A stretch of DNA of 64,000 nucleotides from JAWXUE01 sp044432925 (GTDB taxonomy: Bacteria; Bacillota_I; Bacilli_A; Acholeplasmatales; Anaeroplasmataceae), in assembly GCA_044432925.1 (NCBI GenBank), contig JAWXUE010000001.1:1-64000 (forward strand), given 5' to 3'. Positions 16,290 through 26,163 of this stretch are shown piece after piece; the first letter of the stretch is position 1; every line of letters begins with the position of its first letter. The position numbers and the translations under genes were made by a program. The notes below the pieces were generated by a model. The model saw only the letters and a program-made list of their open reading frames with translations. It ran no database searches and was not told where the DNA came from.

Positions 16290-19070
16290 ATGAACATAAA
16301 TGAATTATTTAAAATTAAAAATATAAATGAAGAAGAATTAGCAATATTAAAAAAAGTAGAAGAGTATTACTTAAATAGGTTAATAGAATTAGCAAAAAAT
16401 ATAGAATATAAAGAATATATATTAGTATATAAATTAGGTGTTTTATATAGTGAAAACAATAATCATTTAGGTGCATTAAAATTAGTTAAACTTGCTTATG
16501 AAAATGGTATTAAAGAAGCAATAAATACCTTAGGTAAAATATATTTCGAAGGTAAAGGTTGTTCTATAGATATTGAAAAGGCAATAGAACTTTATAAGTC
16601 AGGTGTTGAATTAGGTTATGCTGATTGTCAATTAAGTTTAGGTATTTTATATGAAACTGGTAAAGGTATAGAAAAAGATGAGCAAGAAGCATTAAGACTT
16701 TATAAACTTGCTGCATCACAAAATTTTGCATTGGCAGTAAGAGAAATGGGTATGTTATATCAAAAAGGTAGAATCGTTAAAAAGAATGGAAAAGAAGCTA
16801 TTAAATGGTATGAATTAGCTGTTGAATTAGGAAACGTATCCTCACTTAATCAAATTGGTTTTATATATGATGAATGTCTTGGTGATGAATGCAATAAAAA
16901 AATAGCATTAGAATATTATATTAAAGCAGCTGAAAAAGGAAGTGTAGTAGCAGCATCTAATGCATCTACATTATTAGGTGATGAAAAATTAGAAGAAATA
17001 TATGACCTTGATTTAGCAATTGAATATTGTACTAAAGCAGCAAACAAAGGACACTATAACTCTCATAAAAAATTAGTTACATTAAAAAATAAAAAACTTA
17101 AGTGTCCAGTATATTTAGTAGTAGGAACACATCCTTATGATACTCCAGGCTATGATATAGAATTAGATACAATATTACCTAAAGATTCTTTTTTAAAAAG
17201 TATAGATGGATCAACTGATATAAAAATGATACCTAAAAACTTTAGACAATTATCAAGAAGTACAATAAATTTTAATGCTAATGTTTTAATAGTTGAAGAC
17301 GGTGTTAATGATATACAAATGGCTTCATTTGAGAATGTTGGTACATTAGTATATTTAGGTACAAAAAGTTTTCCTTCGATTAGAGCATTTAAATCAATGA
17401 AAATTAAAAATGCTATTTTTATTAATGCTGGATTCTTAGCAGGTAGTATGTTTTTAGTAGAAGGATGCTTTCATATAATGAAAAACTTCGAAGAGTTTAA
17501 TGATAAAGAAAACTTTATTAAACAATTAAAAAAGAAATCAGAAAAAATTAATAATATATTAATGAAGTTATTTGAAATGAATGATGAAGTAGTAGCTAAA
17601 TTTATAGTAGATAATATAGCTTCATATGAAATGTTGAATTCATTTACAAAATTTAATTTAGATAGTAATATTAATTTTTTATTACTAAATGCTATTAATA
17701 ATAGTGATGTTAAAGAAAAAGAAAAGTTTGAAAGTAAACAAGGTAGAAAAGAAGATCTTACTATCGGAATTGATAATACAACAATACAAGATTTAAAAAT
17801 GGATTTCGGTTGTGCTATTAAAGATAACAAAATTGTAATATCTAAATATATTGGTAATTATGAAGATTGTATTATCTTCCCTGCTGATGTAGAAGGAATT
17901 AATGATTATATGTTTAAAGGATTAATAAAAAGTAATACAATTAAAACAATAATATTTGAAGAAGGTATTAAAAATATAACTATTGATAAAGTAACAGCAA
18001 TATTTTCTAAATGTGAATGTTTAGAAGAAATGCATTTACCTAAATCATTAGAACATATTGATGAACAAATATTAATGAGTTTACCAGATTTTACTAAAGT
18101 TATTACTAAAGATTCTATTTATAATTCTAAAGGCAATTTCATTTATAAAGATACTAAACTTGTTACTGTAGTTAAAAAAAGTAAAATACTTAACTTAGAA
18201 ATACCATTTGGTACTACAGATATAGCTGATAATTTATTTTATAATTGTAAAAATTTAACAAGTGTATCATTCCCTAAAACAATACAGAGAATAGGTGAAT
18301 CTGCTTTTAGTAGATGTAGATTTAGATCAGTTACCTTCCCTCATGCTGTAGATAAAGAATTAACTATAGAAAAAGAAGCTTTTGCTAAAAGTAATTTATT
18401 TTATAAATTCAATTTACCAAAAGGACTTAAGATAATAAAAGAACATGCATTTAGTGAATGTAAAGCAGCTTCATCTTTCACAATACCAAGTACTGTTGAA
18501 TATATAGGTAAAGCAGCATTTGATGAATGTAGATCAATGGGTAAAATTAATGTACCTGCTGGCGTTGAGTGTTTAGAAAATGCTGTATTTGCTGATTGTA
18601 CAACAGCTCATTATATTGAAATAGAAGAGGGTGTAAAGAAAATTGGTGCAACAGCATTTTACAATTGTAGATGTGTTAGTAGCATTTCAGTTTCTAGTAC
18701 TGTTGAATCTTTTGTAAGTTCTATAGATGATTTATATAACGTATCTTCTATTACTGTTGCTGATAATAATAATAACTTTAAATCTATCGAAAATGTTTTA
18801 TTTAATAAAGATTGTACAACTTTACTAAAAGTAGCTCCTAAACGTAGTGGGACAACTTTTATAATACCAGATACGGTTGTTTCAATTTCTGTTAATGCAT
18901 TCGCAGGATGTAGAAAATTAACTAAAATAGTTATTCCAAGTAGTGTAAAAACTATAAAAGAAAATACTTTTAGTGAAAATGCTGAATATAAAATTTATAC
19001 TTCATTAAAGGAAAAACCTGAAGGATGGAATATACCGGAATCCTTTGTTATTTGGGGTTCGGAAGAATAA
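16290..19070 (+). CDS. Sel1 repeat and LRR_5 protein, array member B
   Basis: This 926-residue soluble protein has three parts. Residues 35-265 are Sel1-like repeats (GKIYFEGKGCSIDIEKAIELYKSGVELGYADCQ and five or so more), a TPR relative used for protein binding. Residues 299-525 are the array's central module: DSFLKSIDGSTDIKMIP, LVYLGTKSFPSIRAFKSMK, FINAGFLAGSMFLVEGC, FNDKENFIKQLKKKSEKI, then the YTLKDF-like cap (IQDLKMDFGCAIKDNKIVISKY). Residues 540-915 are LRR_5 repeats. There is no signal peptide, so it differs from secreted BspA proteins. ATG at 16290 follows TTAGGAGAATATAA. A terminator follows it. The function is unknown; a scaffold or sensor that binds proteins is the safest reading. 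Confidence 0.82.
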   Translation: MNINELFKIKNINEEELAILKKVEEYYLNRLIELAKNIEYKEYILVYKLGVLYSENNNHLGALKLVKLAYENGIKEAINTLGKIYFEGKGCSIDIEKAIELYKSGVELGYADCQLSLGILYETGKGIEKDEQEALRLYKLAASQNFALAVREMGMLYQKGRIVKKNGKEAIKWYELAVELGNVSSLNQIGFIYDECLGDECNKKIALEYYIKAAEKGSVVAASNASTLLGDEKLEEIYDLDLAIEYCTKAANKGHYNSHKKLVTLKNKKLKCPVYLVVGTHPYDTPGYDIELDTILPKDSFLKSIDGSTDIKMIPKNFRQLSRSTINFNANVLIVEDGVNDIQMASFENVGTLVYLGTKSFPSIRAFKSMKIKNAIFINAGFLAGSMFLVEGCFHIMKNFEEFNDKENFIKQLKKKSEKINNILMKLFEMNDEVVAKFIVDNIASYEMLNSFTKFNLDSNINFLLLNAINNSDVKEKEKFESKQGRKEDLTIGIDNTTIQDLKMDFGCAIKDNKIVISKYIGNYEDCIIFPADVEGINDYMFKGLIKSNTIKTIIFEEGIKNITIDKVTAIFSKCECLEEMHLPKSLEHIDEQILMSLPDFTKVITKDSIYNSKGNFIYKDTKLVTVVKKSKILNLEIPFGTTDIADNLFYNCKNLTSVSFPKTIQRIGESAFSRCRFRSVTFPHAVDKELTIEKEAFAKSNLFYKFNLPKGLKIIKEHAFSECKAASSFTIPSTVEYIGKAAFDECRSMGKINVPAGVECLENAVFADCTTAHYIEIEEGVKKIGATAFYNCRCVSSISVSSTVESFVSSIDDLYNVSSITVADNNNNFKSIENVLFNKDCTTLLKVAPKRSGTTFIIPDTVVSISVNAFAGCRKLTKIVIPSSVKTIKENTFSENAEYKIYTSLKEKPEGWNIPESFVIWGSEE

Positions 19071-19082
19071 TATATTTAAAAG

Positions 19083-19114
19083 CATATAAGATTAATTTCT
19101 TATATGTTTTTTAT
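19083..19114 (+). terminator. Terminator after array member B (exact copy at 31323)
   Basis: CATATAAG at 19083-19090 pairs with CTTATATG at 19099-19106 around an 8-base loop, followed by six T. The same 32 bases occur exactly at 31323-31354. Confidence 0.8.
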
Positions 19115-19152
19115 ATGAAAATAATAAAAAAATGTCTTAAGGAGAACTATTT

Positions 19153-22100
19153 ATGTATAAAATAAAATGTATTAAATGTTTAAAAGAAAATGAAACTAAA
19201 GACGAAAAGTATAATTGCTCATGTGGTAATGAAATTAACGTTTTAGAAAGTAAAGAGTTATGCAATGTAGATGAATCTTATTTAATAAGATTACAAACTG
19301 TATTAAATGATACACAAAGATTAAAAAAATATTCTATGTTACATGAATTAGCTTTATTATTTGATCTTGATGATGATTATGATCAATCTTTAAAGTATTC
19401 TAAAATGGCATACGAATTAGGTGATCAAGACGCTGGATTATATATTGGTGATGCTTATTATGATGGAAATGGTTGTAAGCAAAATTACGAAAAAGCAGTA
19501 GAACAATTTAAAGTTTTAATGGATGCTGGAAATGTACTTGCTAAATCTAATTATGCATATTGTTTAGAAAATGGTAAGGGATTAATTAAAGATCAAAAAA
19601 AAGCTTATGAACTTTACTTTGAAGCAGCAAAAGAAAATTGTTGGCATGCATTAAGACAAATAGCTTGTAACTACGAGTTTGGATATAGAGATAAAGTAGA
19701 TTTAAATGAAGCAATTAAATGGCATAAATTAGCATATGAAAATGGTAGTGGAGCATCGGCTAATGATATAGGTAATTTTTACTATAGCGGTCGTGGTGTA
19801 GCCCAAGATTATAAAATAGCATTTGAATGGCATATGAAAGGTGCTCTATTAGGAGAGCCTGTAGCTTTAAATCAAGTTGGTATTTCATATAACTTAGGTA
19901 AAGGTGTAGAACAAAATTACGAAAAATCTTTTTATTGGTTAAAAGAAGCTGCTTATAAAAAAAATGATGATGCGTACTTTGCTTTAGGGATGTACTATGA
20001 TAATGGTATAGGAGTTAAAAAAGACCTTAATGAAGCGATAAAATGGTATACTAAAGCAGCTGATAAAGGTGATATGAATGCTGCTAAAGCACTATCGAAA
20101 TTAAAATTAAAAGGAAACTCAAAAGTAGTTAATCCTGTTGAAATATTAAGTGGTAAGCATGATGTAGATAGATTACCTGATGTTGAATTAAATGATATTA
20201 TAGCAAGAGATTCGTTTTTAAAAGTATTAGAAGGATCTAAAGATGTTAAAATGGTTCCTAGAAACTTTTCATCTTGGGGATATGGTACATATAGTTATAA
20301 TTCTAATGTATTAATAATAGAAGATGGTGTAGATGATATGAGAAGAGTTATCTTTAAAAATATCGATACATTTGTTTACTTAGGATCGAAGGGTATTAAA
20401 TCAATTAAAGCTTATACTTCAATGAAAGTTAAAAGAGCAATATTTATTAATTCAGGATTTTTAAAAGGTAGAAACTTATTAATAGAAGGTTGTACTTATA
20501 TAATAGAAAATTTTAATGATTTTAACGATAAAGAAAATTTCTTAAAAGAATTAAAAAAGAAGTCAGATAAAATGCAAGATCTATTAAGAGATTTAATTAA
20601 ATTAAATAATGATAAAATTAATAATTTTATTAAAGAAAATAATATCGTTATTATAGAAGAAAAAAATATCACTGATGAAGTTGAAACTGTTGATGGAACT
20701 TTATTCACTAATATAAATTTCAAAGAAGATATAAAGGAAATAGCAAAAAAATTATCTGCAGAACCATATTTTAAAAATATTAATATTGATGTAGAAAAAA
20801 CAAAGATAACAACCTCATACAGAATGTATTCTCCTGAACCATATACTAGTAGACTTAGTAAAATAGCTCAAACTTTAATTATACAATCTAATGTTGAATT
20901 TATTGGAAGTTTAGCATACAAAGATATAGAAAACTTAATATATTTAGGTGAAAAAGGATTACCTAATTTTAATTTATGGAAAAAATATAAAGGTGAAATT
21001 CCTAATATTATATTTTTAGACACTGGATTTTTGAGTGGTAAAATGTTTTTAGTAGAAGGATGTACTTTTATTATCAATAACTATGAACACTTCCTAGATA
21101 AAAATAATTTCATTACAACTTTAAAAAAGAAAACAGATAAAATTAAAAGTTTAGTACATGATCTTGTGCAAACTAATAATGTAAATATAATAAAATTTTT
21201 AATTAACAATGGTGTTTTATCATATGAATTTATGTTAAAAGCTAGTACCTCAAACTTATCTCAAGAAGTAAAAGTATTCTTATTAAATGAATTAAAGGAT
21301 ATTAAAGAAGATGTTATAAAAGAGTATGAAGAAAAAGAAGAAAGAAAAGAAAATCTTGATTTAGGATTCGAACAATATACTCTTAAAGATTTTAAAGAAC
21401 ATTTTGCATGTACAGTTAAAGATGACAAAATCATTATATCTAAATACAAAGGGTATAGTGATGTAGTAACAATTCCTGTTGTAAATGGTATAACTAAATT
21501 TGAATTTAAATATATAGGAAAGAACTATTCGATTAAAAAAATACTTTTTGAAGAAGGAGTAACATCAATTAGTAGAAGTTACGAAACGAAAGAATATCCA
21601 TTTCAAGATACTAATTTATTAGAAGAAATACATGTACCTAAATCATTAACACATATTGATTCTAATTTTGTTGAAACATTAAGAAAAAATAAAGTGAATA
21701 TATATTCATCAAATACAGATAATCCTAATAATTTAATGATGGTTGGAAATCTACTTATACAATATAATTCTATTATTTATTTAAACAATAGAACAACAGT
21801 AAAAGATATTGTTATACCTGATAATGTAACTAGTATCCTAGATGATGCATTTTTAAACTGTAAATCTTTAGTTAGTGTAAAACTACATGATAATGTAGTT
21901 AACATAGGAAATAATGCATTTAAAAATTGTGAGTTATTAGTTAATATAAAATTACATGATAAAGTAGCTAATATAGGTGATGAAGCATTTAGAGGTTGTG
22001 AGTCATTAAAAACAATACAACTACCTAATTCTATAGAAAGTTTAGGTGATGCTTTATTTGGAGGATGTTATTTATTAGAAGAAGTTAATATACCTGAAAA

Positions 22101-23391
22101 AATAACTCAACTTAATGATAATATGTTTGCATTTTGTTCATCTTTAAAATCAATTGATATATCTAAAATAACAAAAATAGGAAATAACACATTTGAAAGT
22201 TGTAGGGAATTAGTAGATATTAATATACCTAATACATTAACTACTATCGGTAGTGGAGTGTTTAAAAATTGTTCTGCGATTAGTAATATAACTCTACCTA
22301 GTAATATTACAATGATTCCTGATGAGTCATTTTATGGATGTAGTTCTTTAACTAATTTCACACTAAATGATACAGTAACACAAATTGGTAAATTTGCGTT
22401 TTTTGGTTGTAAAAGTTTATCAAATATAGTAATACCAAATTCAGTTGTTAAAATAGATAGCTATGCTTTTAGATCTTCTAATTTAGAAAGTATAATAATA
22501 CCTAACACTGTTAAAGAATTATTAGAAGGTTCATTAGCACAATGTTTATCACTAAAAACAGTGGTATTGCCAGAAACAATAAACGTTTTAAATGCGTCAT
22601 TATTTTATGAGTGTAGTAATTTAGAAAGTGTAAATATACCAAGTGGAGTTACATCACTAGAAAGTTCTGTATTCTATAGTTGTGCATCATTAAAAAATTT
22701 AATACTACCTAAAAAATTACAACGTATAGGAAGTAGTGCATTTAGTGGATGTAGTAGTTTAAATAACATAACTATTTCAGATAGTGTTGCTGAGGTTGGA
22801 AGAGATTTATTTTTAAATTGTTCAACAATGACTGATATATCATTACCTGATAAAATTACTAAAATAGGTTACTGGACTTTCTCAGGATGCACATCATTAA
22901 AAAATGTTAAATTACCAAAAGGGGTTATTTCAATTCCAGCAGGTTCATTTAAAAATTGTTCTAGTTTAACTAATATAACTATTCCTGATGTTATTACATC
23001 TATTGGTTATGCAACATTTGAGGGTTGTACATCATTAAAAGAAATACATATCCCTAAAAAGTTAAAAGTATTAGAAAATAGTATGTTCTCAGGATGTACA
23101 TCTTTAGAAAAAATTGATTTACCTAAAGAACTTGAAAAAGTTTCATATTCAGTATTTGAAAAGTGTACATCATTAAAAGAAATAACTATTCCAAAAACTG
23201 TTACTGAAATAAGAGAATCAACATTTTCTGGCTGTGATAATTTAAGAACAGTATATATAGATAGTGGAATTTATCATATAGATTCACAAGCATTTAGAGG
23301 AACAACTAATCTAACTGTTGTTTTTAAAGGTGAAATACCTTCTAAATTTGAGTGGATAAAAAAAGAAGGAATAAAAGTTTTGTGTAATTAG
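19153..23391 (+). CDS. Zinc ribbon, Sel1 and long LRR_5 protein, array member C
   Basis: At 1412 residues this is the largest protein here. Residues 4-25 have a CxxC and a CxC (CIKC, CSC), a likely zinc ribbon. Residues 35-315 are Sel1 repeats. The central module is present twice: 353-490 (DSFLKVLEGSKDVKMVP, FINSGFLKGRNLLIEGC, FNDKENFLKELKKKSDKM) and about 540-700 (FLDTGFLSGKMFLVEGC, LDKNNFITTLKKKTDKI). The cap QYTLKDFKEHFACTVKDD follows near 742, then about 22 LRR_5 repeats of 22-23 residues from 885 to 1395. There is no signal or membrane segment. TTAAGGAGAAC precedes the ATG. The double module and the long repeat run suggest growth by internal duplication. Confidence 0.82.
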   Translation: MYKIKCIKCLKENETKDEKYNCSCGNEINVLESKELCNVDESYLIRLQTVLNDTQRLKKYSMLHELALLFDLDDDYDQSLKYSKMAYELGDQDAGLYIGDAYYDGNGCKQNYEKAVEQFKVLMDAGNVLAKSNYAYCLENGKGLIKDQKKAYELYFEAAKENCWHALRQIACNYEFGYRDKVDLNEAIKWHKLAYENGSGASANDIGNFYYSGRGVAQDYKIAFEWHMKGALLGEPVALNQVGISYNLGKGVEQNYEKSFYWLKEAAYKKNDDAYFALGMYYDNGIGVKKDLNEAIKWYTKAADKGDMNAAKALSKLKLKGNSKVVNPVEILSGKHDVDRLPDVELNDIIARDSFLKVLEGSKDVKMVPRNFSSWGYGTYSYNSNVLIIEDGVDDMRRVIFKNIDTFVYLGSKGIKSIKAYTSMKVKRAIFINSGFLKGRNLLIEGCTYIIENFNDFNDKENFLKELKKKSDKMQDLLRDLIKLNNDKINNFIKENNIVIIEEKNITDEVETVDGTLFTNINFKEDIKEIAKKLSAEPYFKNINIDVEKTKITTSYRMYSPEPYTSRLSKIAQTLIIQSNVEFIGSLAYKDIENLIYLGEKGLPNFNLWKKYKGEIPNIIFLDTGFLSGKMFLVEGCTFIINNYEHFLDKNNFITTLKKKTDKIKSLVHDLVQTNNVNIIKFLINNGVLSYEFMLKASTSNLSQEVKVFLLNELKDIKEDVIKEYEEKEERKENLDLGFEQYTLKDFKEHFACTVKDDKIIISKYKGYSDVVTIPVVNGITKFEFKYIGKNYSIKKILFEEGVTSISRSYETKEYPFQDTNLLEEIHVPKSLTHIDSNFVETLRKNKVNIYSSNTDNPNNLMMVGNLLIQYNSIIYLNNRTTVKDIVIPDNVTSILDDAFLNCKSLVSVKLHDNVVNIGNNAFKNCELLVNIKLHDKVANIGDEAFRGCESLKTIQLPNSIESLGDALFGGCYLLEEVNIPEKITQLNDNMFAFCSSLKSIDISKITKIGNNTFESCRELVDINIPNTLTTIGSGVFKNCSAISNITLPSNITMIPDESFYGCSSLTNFTLNDTVTQIGKFAFFGCKSLSNIVIPNSVVKIDSYAFRSSNLESIIIPNTVKELLEGSLAQCLSLKTVVLPETINVLNASLFYECSNLESVNIPSGVTSLESSVFYSCASLKNLILPKKLQRIGSSAFSGCSSLNNITISDSVAEVGRDLFLNCSTMTDISLPDKITKIGYWTFSGCTSLKNVKLPKGVISIPAGSFKNCSSLTNITIPDVITSIGYATFEGCTSLKEIHIPKKLKVLENSMFSGCTSLEKIDLPKELEKVSYSVFEKCTSLKEITIPKTVTEIRESTFSGCDNLRTVYIDSGIYHIDSQAFRGTTNLTVVFKGEIPSKFEWIKKEGIKVLCN
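21807..23320 (+). repeat. Coding repeat: about 22 LRR_5 units in array member C
   Basis: Units of about 66-69 bases encode (S)LxxIxIPxxVTxIGxxAFxxCxS. At DNA level many units share a GGATGTACATCATTAAAA-like segment. The region is a candidate for slippage or recombination between units and with the other array genes. Confidence 0.8.
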
Positions 23392-23397
23392 TAACAT

Positions 23398-23426
23398 AAA
23401 CGTAAAGATTAAATCTTTACGTTTTA
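23398..23426 (+). terminator. Terminator after array member C
   Basis: AAACGTAAAGAT at 23398-23409 pairs with ATCTTTACGTTT at 23413-23424, loop of 3, then T. Confidence 0.75.
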
Positions 23427-23455
23427 CTAATAAGTAATACATGGGAGAAGTAGAT

Positions 23456-25366
23456 ATGAATAGAAAAATAAAAATAATAGATGAAATGAATATTTATGGT
23501 GCTGAAGCAGATGCAACTTTACGAGATATTGTTAGTAGGGATTCATTTTTAAATTGTCTTGAGAATTATGAAAATATAATTATGGTAAAAGAGAATTTTA
23601 CACCTTGGCATAACGGTACTTTCGAAATGACGGCTAAAACATTAATAATTGAAGATGCTGTTAATGACTTAAGAAGGTATTCTTTTAAAAAAGTAAATAC
23701 ACTTGTATATTTAGGTCAAGGAGGTCTACCTTCTATTAAAGCATTTAAAAGTATGAAAATAAATGAAGCCATATTTATAAACTCAGGATTTTTAAAAGGT
23801 AAACTATTTTTATTAGAAGGTTGTACTTATATAATAGAAAATTTTGATTTATTTAATGATAAAGAAAATTTTATTGAAGGATTAAATAAAACATCTGATA
23901 AAATTCAAAAATTAATAAAGGATATTATTATTACACAAAGTGATATTTTAACTTCTTTTTTAATTAATAACAATTTAGTTAAATATGATGTAGCGATGCA
24001 ATGTTTAGATTTAGATATAAGTAGAGATAAGAAAATGATGCTTATGGATTTAGCAAACAATTCTTGTATAAAAGAAAAAGAAGTCTATAACAAAGCTTTA
24101 GATCGAAAGGAAACTCTTGATTTAGGGATTGAAGGTTTTACATTAAAAGATTTTAAACGTACATTCAATTGTTCAATTGAAGAAGAAGTTATTTCAATAG
24201 CATCATATAAATTAGATGAAGAAAGTATTATATTTCCTGGTTGTATTGATGGATGCAATAAATATTTTATTAAAAACCAAAAATTAAATGCAAAAGTAAA
24301 AACAATATCTTTTGAAGAAGGTATTACTGTAATAAATGGAATGGAAAAAGCATTTGAAAGACTTACAGCATTAGAAGAAATACGTTTACCTAGTACATTA
24401 GTTCATATTGATGAGTGTGTAATTAACTCAATATCTGATAAAGTAAAAGTATTTATAGGTGAAGATAAAACATATGTTGTTTGTAACAATAATACATTAT
24501 TAAGAATAAATGACGTTGAAAATTTAAAAAACATTGTTATCCCTAATGGTGTAAAAAAAATAGCAAAAGAGTTATTAAATTATAAATGTAGAGTAGATAG
24601 TGTAACATTTCCTAGTTCAATTGAGGAGATATCTCATAGTTCATTTTCTGGTATTTACCTAAAAGAGATTATATTTAATCCTCTTGATAGTAAATTACAA
24701 ATTGGTGAATATGCATTTATGGGTAATAGTTTAACTAATGTTATACTTCCTGAAGGTACTATTAGTATTTCTAATTTTGCATTTTGTGCATGTAGCAAAT
24801 TAGATTCATTAAGTATTCCAAGTACATTAGAGTCAATATCATCAGATGCATTTAGAGCTTGTCTGATGTTATCAAATGTTAACATAAGTAGTGACAATAA
24901 AATATTTAAAGTAATTGATAATGTATTTTATAGTGATTATCAATTAATTAGAGCTATGAAATGTTATAATAATCCAGAATTAACTATTCCAAATGGTATA
25001 AAAGAAATAGGGCAACATGCTTTTGAAAATATTAAAACTTTAGAAAAAATAATATTTCCAAATTCAGTTGAAATAATACAAACATGTGCATTTACTGAAT
25101 GTATAAATTTAAATACAATTAAATTTCCAAATAACTTAAAGTTTATTGGACAAGCTGCATTTTATGCATGTGATAATTTAATTGCTTTTGAAATTCCTGA
25201 AAGTGTTGAAACTATTGAGGATTATACTTTTAGAGTTCTTGATAATACAAATACAAAAGGTGTTGGTGTTATCTATACAGAAGTAGAATCACTTCCTGAT
25301 GCATGGTACAAAGGAATTGTTCGTGATGGTAGAAAAGTTAAATGGGGAAAAAGTATAATTGATTAA
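23456..25366 (+). CDS. LRR_5 protein without Sel1 repeats, array member D
   Basis: This 636-residue protein begins almost directly with the central module (residues 28-245: RDSFLNCLENYENIIMV, LVYLGQGGLPSIKAFKSMK, FINSGFLKGKLFLLEGC, FNDKENFIEGLNKTSDKI), has the cap GFTLKDFKRTFNCSIEEE, and then LRR_5 repeats from about 350 to 620. It lacks the zinc ribbon and Sel1 part of its neighbours. An ATG at 23441 is in frame, but GGGAGAAG at 23443-23450 lies inside that extension and fits ATG at 23456. It is 29 bases before the Sel1-only gene, so the two genes together carry the parts that B, C and F carry in one chain. Confidence 0.82.
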   Translation: MNRKIKIIDEMNIYGAEADATLRDIVSRDSFLNCLENYENIIMVKENFTPWHNGTFEMTAKTLIIEDAVNDLRRYSFKKVNTLVYLGQGGLPSIKAFKSMKINEAIFINSGFLKGKLFLLEGCTYIIENFDLFNDKENFIEGLNKTSDKIQKLIKDIIITQSDILTSFLINNNLVKYDVAMQCLDLDISRDKKMMLMDLANNSCIKEKEVYNKALDRKETLDLGIEGFTLKDFKRTFNCSIEEEVISIASYKLDEESIIFPGCIDGCNKYFIKNQKLNAKVKTISFEEGITVINGMEKAFERLTALEEIRLPSTLVHIDECVINSISDKVKVFIGEDKTYVVCNNNTLLRINDVENLKNIVIPNGVKKIAKELLNYKCRVDSVTFPSSIEEISHSSFSGIYLKEIIFNPLDSKLQIGEYAFMGNSLTNVILPEGTISISNFAFCACSKLDSLSIPSTLESISSDAFRACLMLSNVNISSDNKIFKVIDNVFYSDYQLIRAMKCYNNPELTIPNGIKEIGQHAFENIKTLEKIIFPNSVEIIQTCAFTECINLNTIKFPNNLKFIGQAAFYACDNLIAFEIPESVETIEDYTFRVLDNTNTKGVGVIYTEVESLPDAWYKGIVRDGRKVKWGKSIID

Positions 25367-25394
25367 TATTAATTAAGATTATGGAGAAGAATTT

Positions 25395-26123
25395 ATGACT
25401 AAAGAAGAGTTATTGAAGAGAATAGAAAATAACGATGTTAATGCAATGATTGATATGGGATATTTATATTTAGATGAAAAAAATTTTAATGAAGCTAGAG
25501 CTTGGTTTAAAAAAGCATCTGATTTTGATGAGCCATATGCTAATGTAATGTTTGGTAGTTTTTTAGAGTGCGAGGGTAAATATGAAGAAGCTAGTATCTT
25601 GTTTAAAAAAGGAATGGCTGCTGGAGTCTCTCAAGGAGCTTTAAACTTATCAGAATTATATATAGAAGGTAAATTAGAAAAAGACTATAGTAAAGCCATT
25701 TCTATATTAGAAGAGTATACAAAAATACAAATGGATTCTGAAGTTTTAGAAAAAATAGCAAGTTTATATGATCATGGTTATTTAGGAAGAGACAATATCC
25801 ATAAATGTTTAAAGTATTATGAAATATTATCTGATATGGGATATTTAGTATATACAACAATGTTAGGTGTAAGTTACATGGATGGAAGAAATGGTGCTGT
25901 TATAGACAAAGAAAAAGGATTAAAATATTATTATAAATCTGCTGATGGTGGTTGGATATATGGTATGGTTAATCTAGGTTTATATTTATGTGATTGTGGA
26001 GATCGTGTCGAAGGACTTTCTTGGTTAAAAAAAGCATCAGAGATAGATGATCCTTCTTTATCAGATGTTGCTGAGGAAGCACTTGATTTTTATAAAAAAT
26101 ACAAAGCGAAATTTAATTTATAA
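25395..26123 (+). CDS. Sel1 repeat protein of the array
   Basis: This 242-residue soluble protein consists of about six Sel1-like repeats (MGYLYLDEKNFNEARAWFKKASD, LSELYIEGKLEKDYSKAISILEEY, GVSYMDGRNGAVIDKEKGLKYYYKSADGG and others) with no LRR part, zinc ribbon or signal. Sel1 repeats form a right-handed superhelix that binds proteins. GGAGAAGAATTT precedes the ATG. It may act in trans with the Sel1-less LRR protein encoded just upstream; this is inference from the split arrangement. Confidence 0.85.
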   Translation: MTKEELLKRIENNDVNAMIDMGYLYLDEKNFNEARAWFKKASDFDEPYANVMFGSFLECEGKYEEASILFKKGMAAGVSQGALNLSELYIEGKLEKDYSKAISILEEYTKIQMDSEVLEKIASLYDHGYLGRDNIHKCLKYYEILSDMGYLVYTTMLGVSYMDGRNGAVIDKEKGLKYYYKSADGGWIYGMVNLGLYLCDCGDRVEGLSWLKKASEIDDPSLSDVAEEALDFYKKYKAKFNL

Positions 26124-26163
26124 TGGTATACACTAACTAATAAGTGTGAAAGAAGGTATTTAT

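Noticed and set aside
15130..21449. Long open frames on the - strand opposite the LRR genes
   Set aside because: They are shadows of the + strand repeats: Leu/Ser/Phe-rich, without binding sites, and end where the repeat code allows.
21807..23320. Regular direct repeats that could look like a CRISPR array
   Set aside because: The repeats are imperfect, in frame, of protein-coding LRR_5 type, and no cas gene is present.
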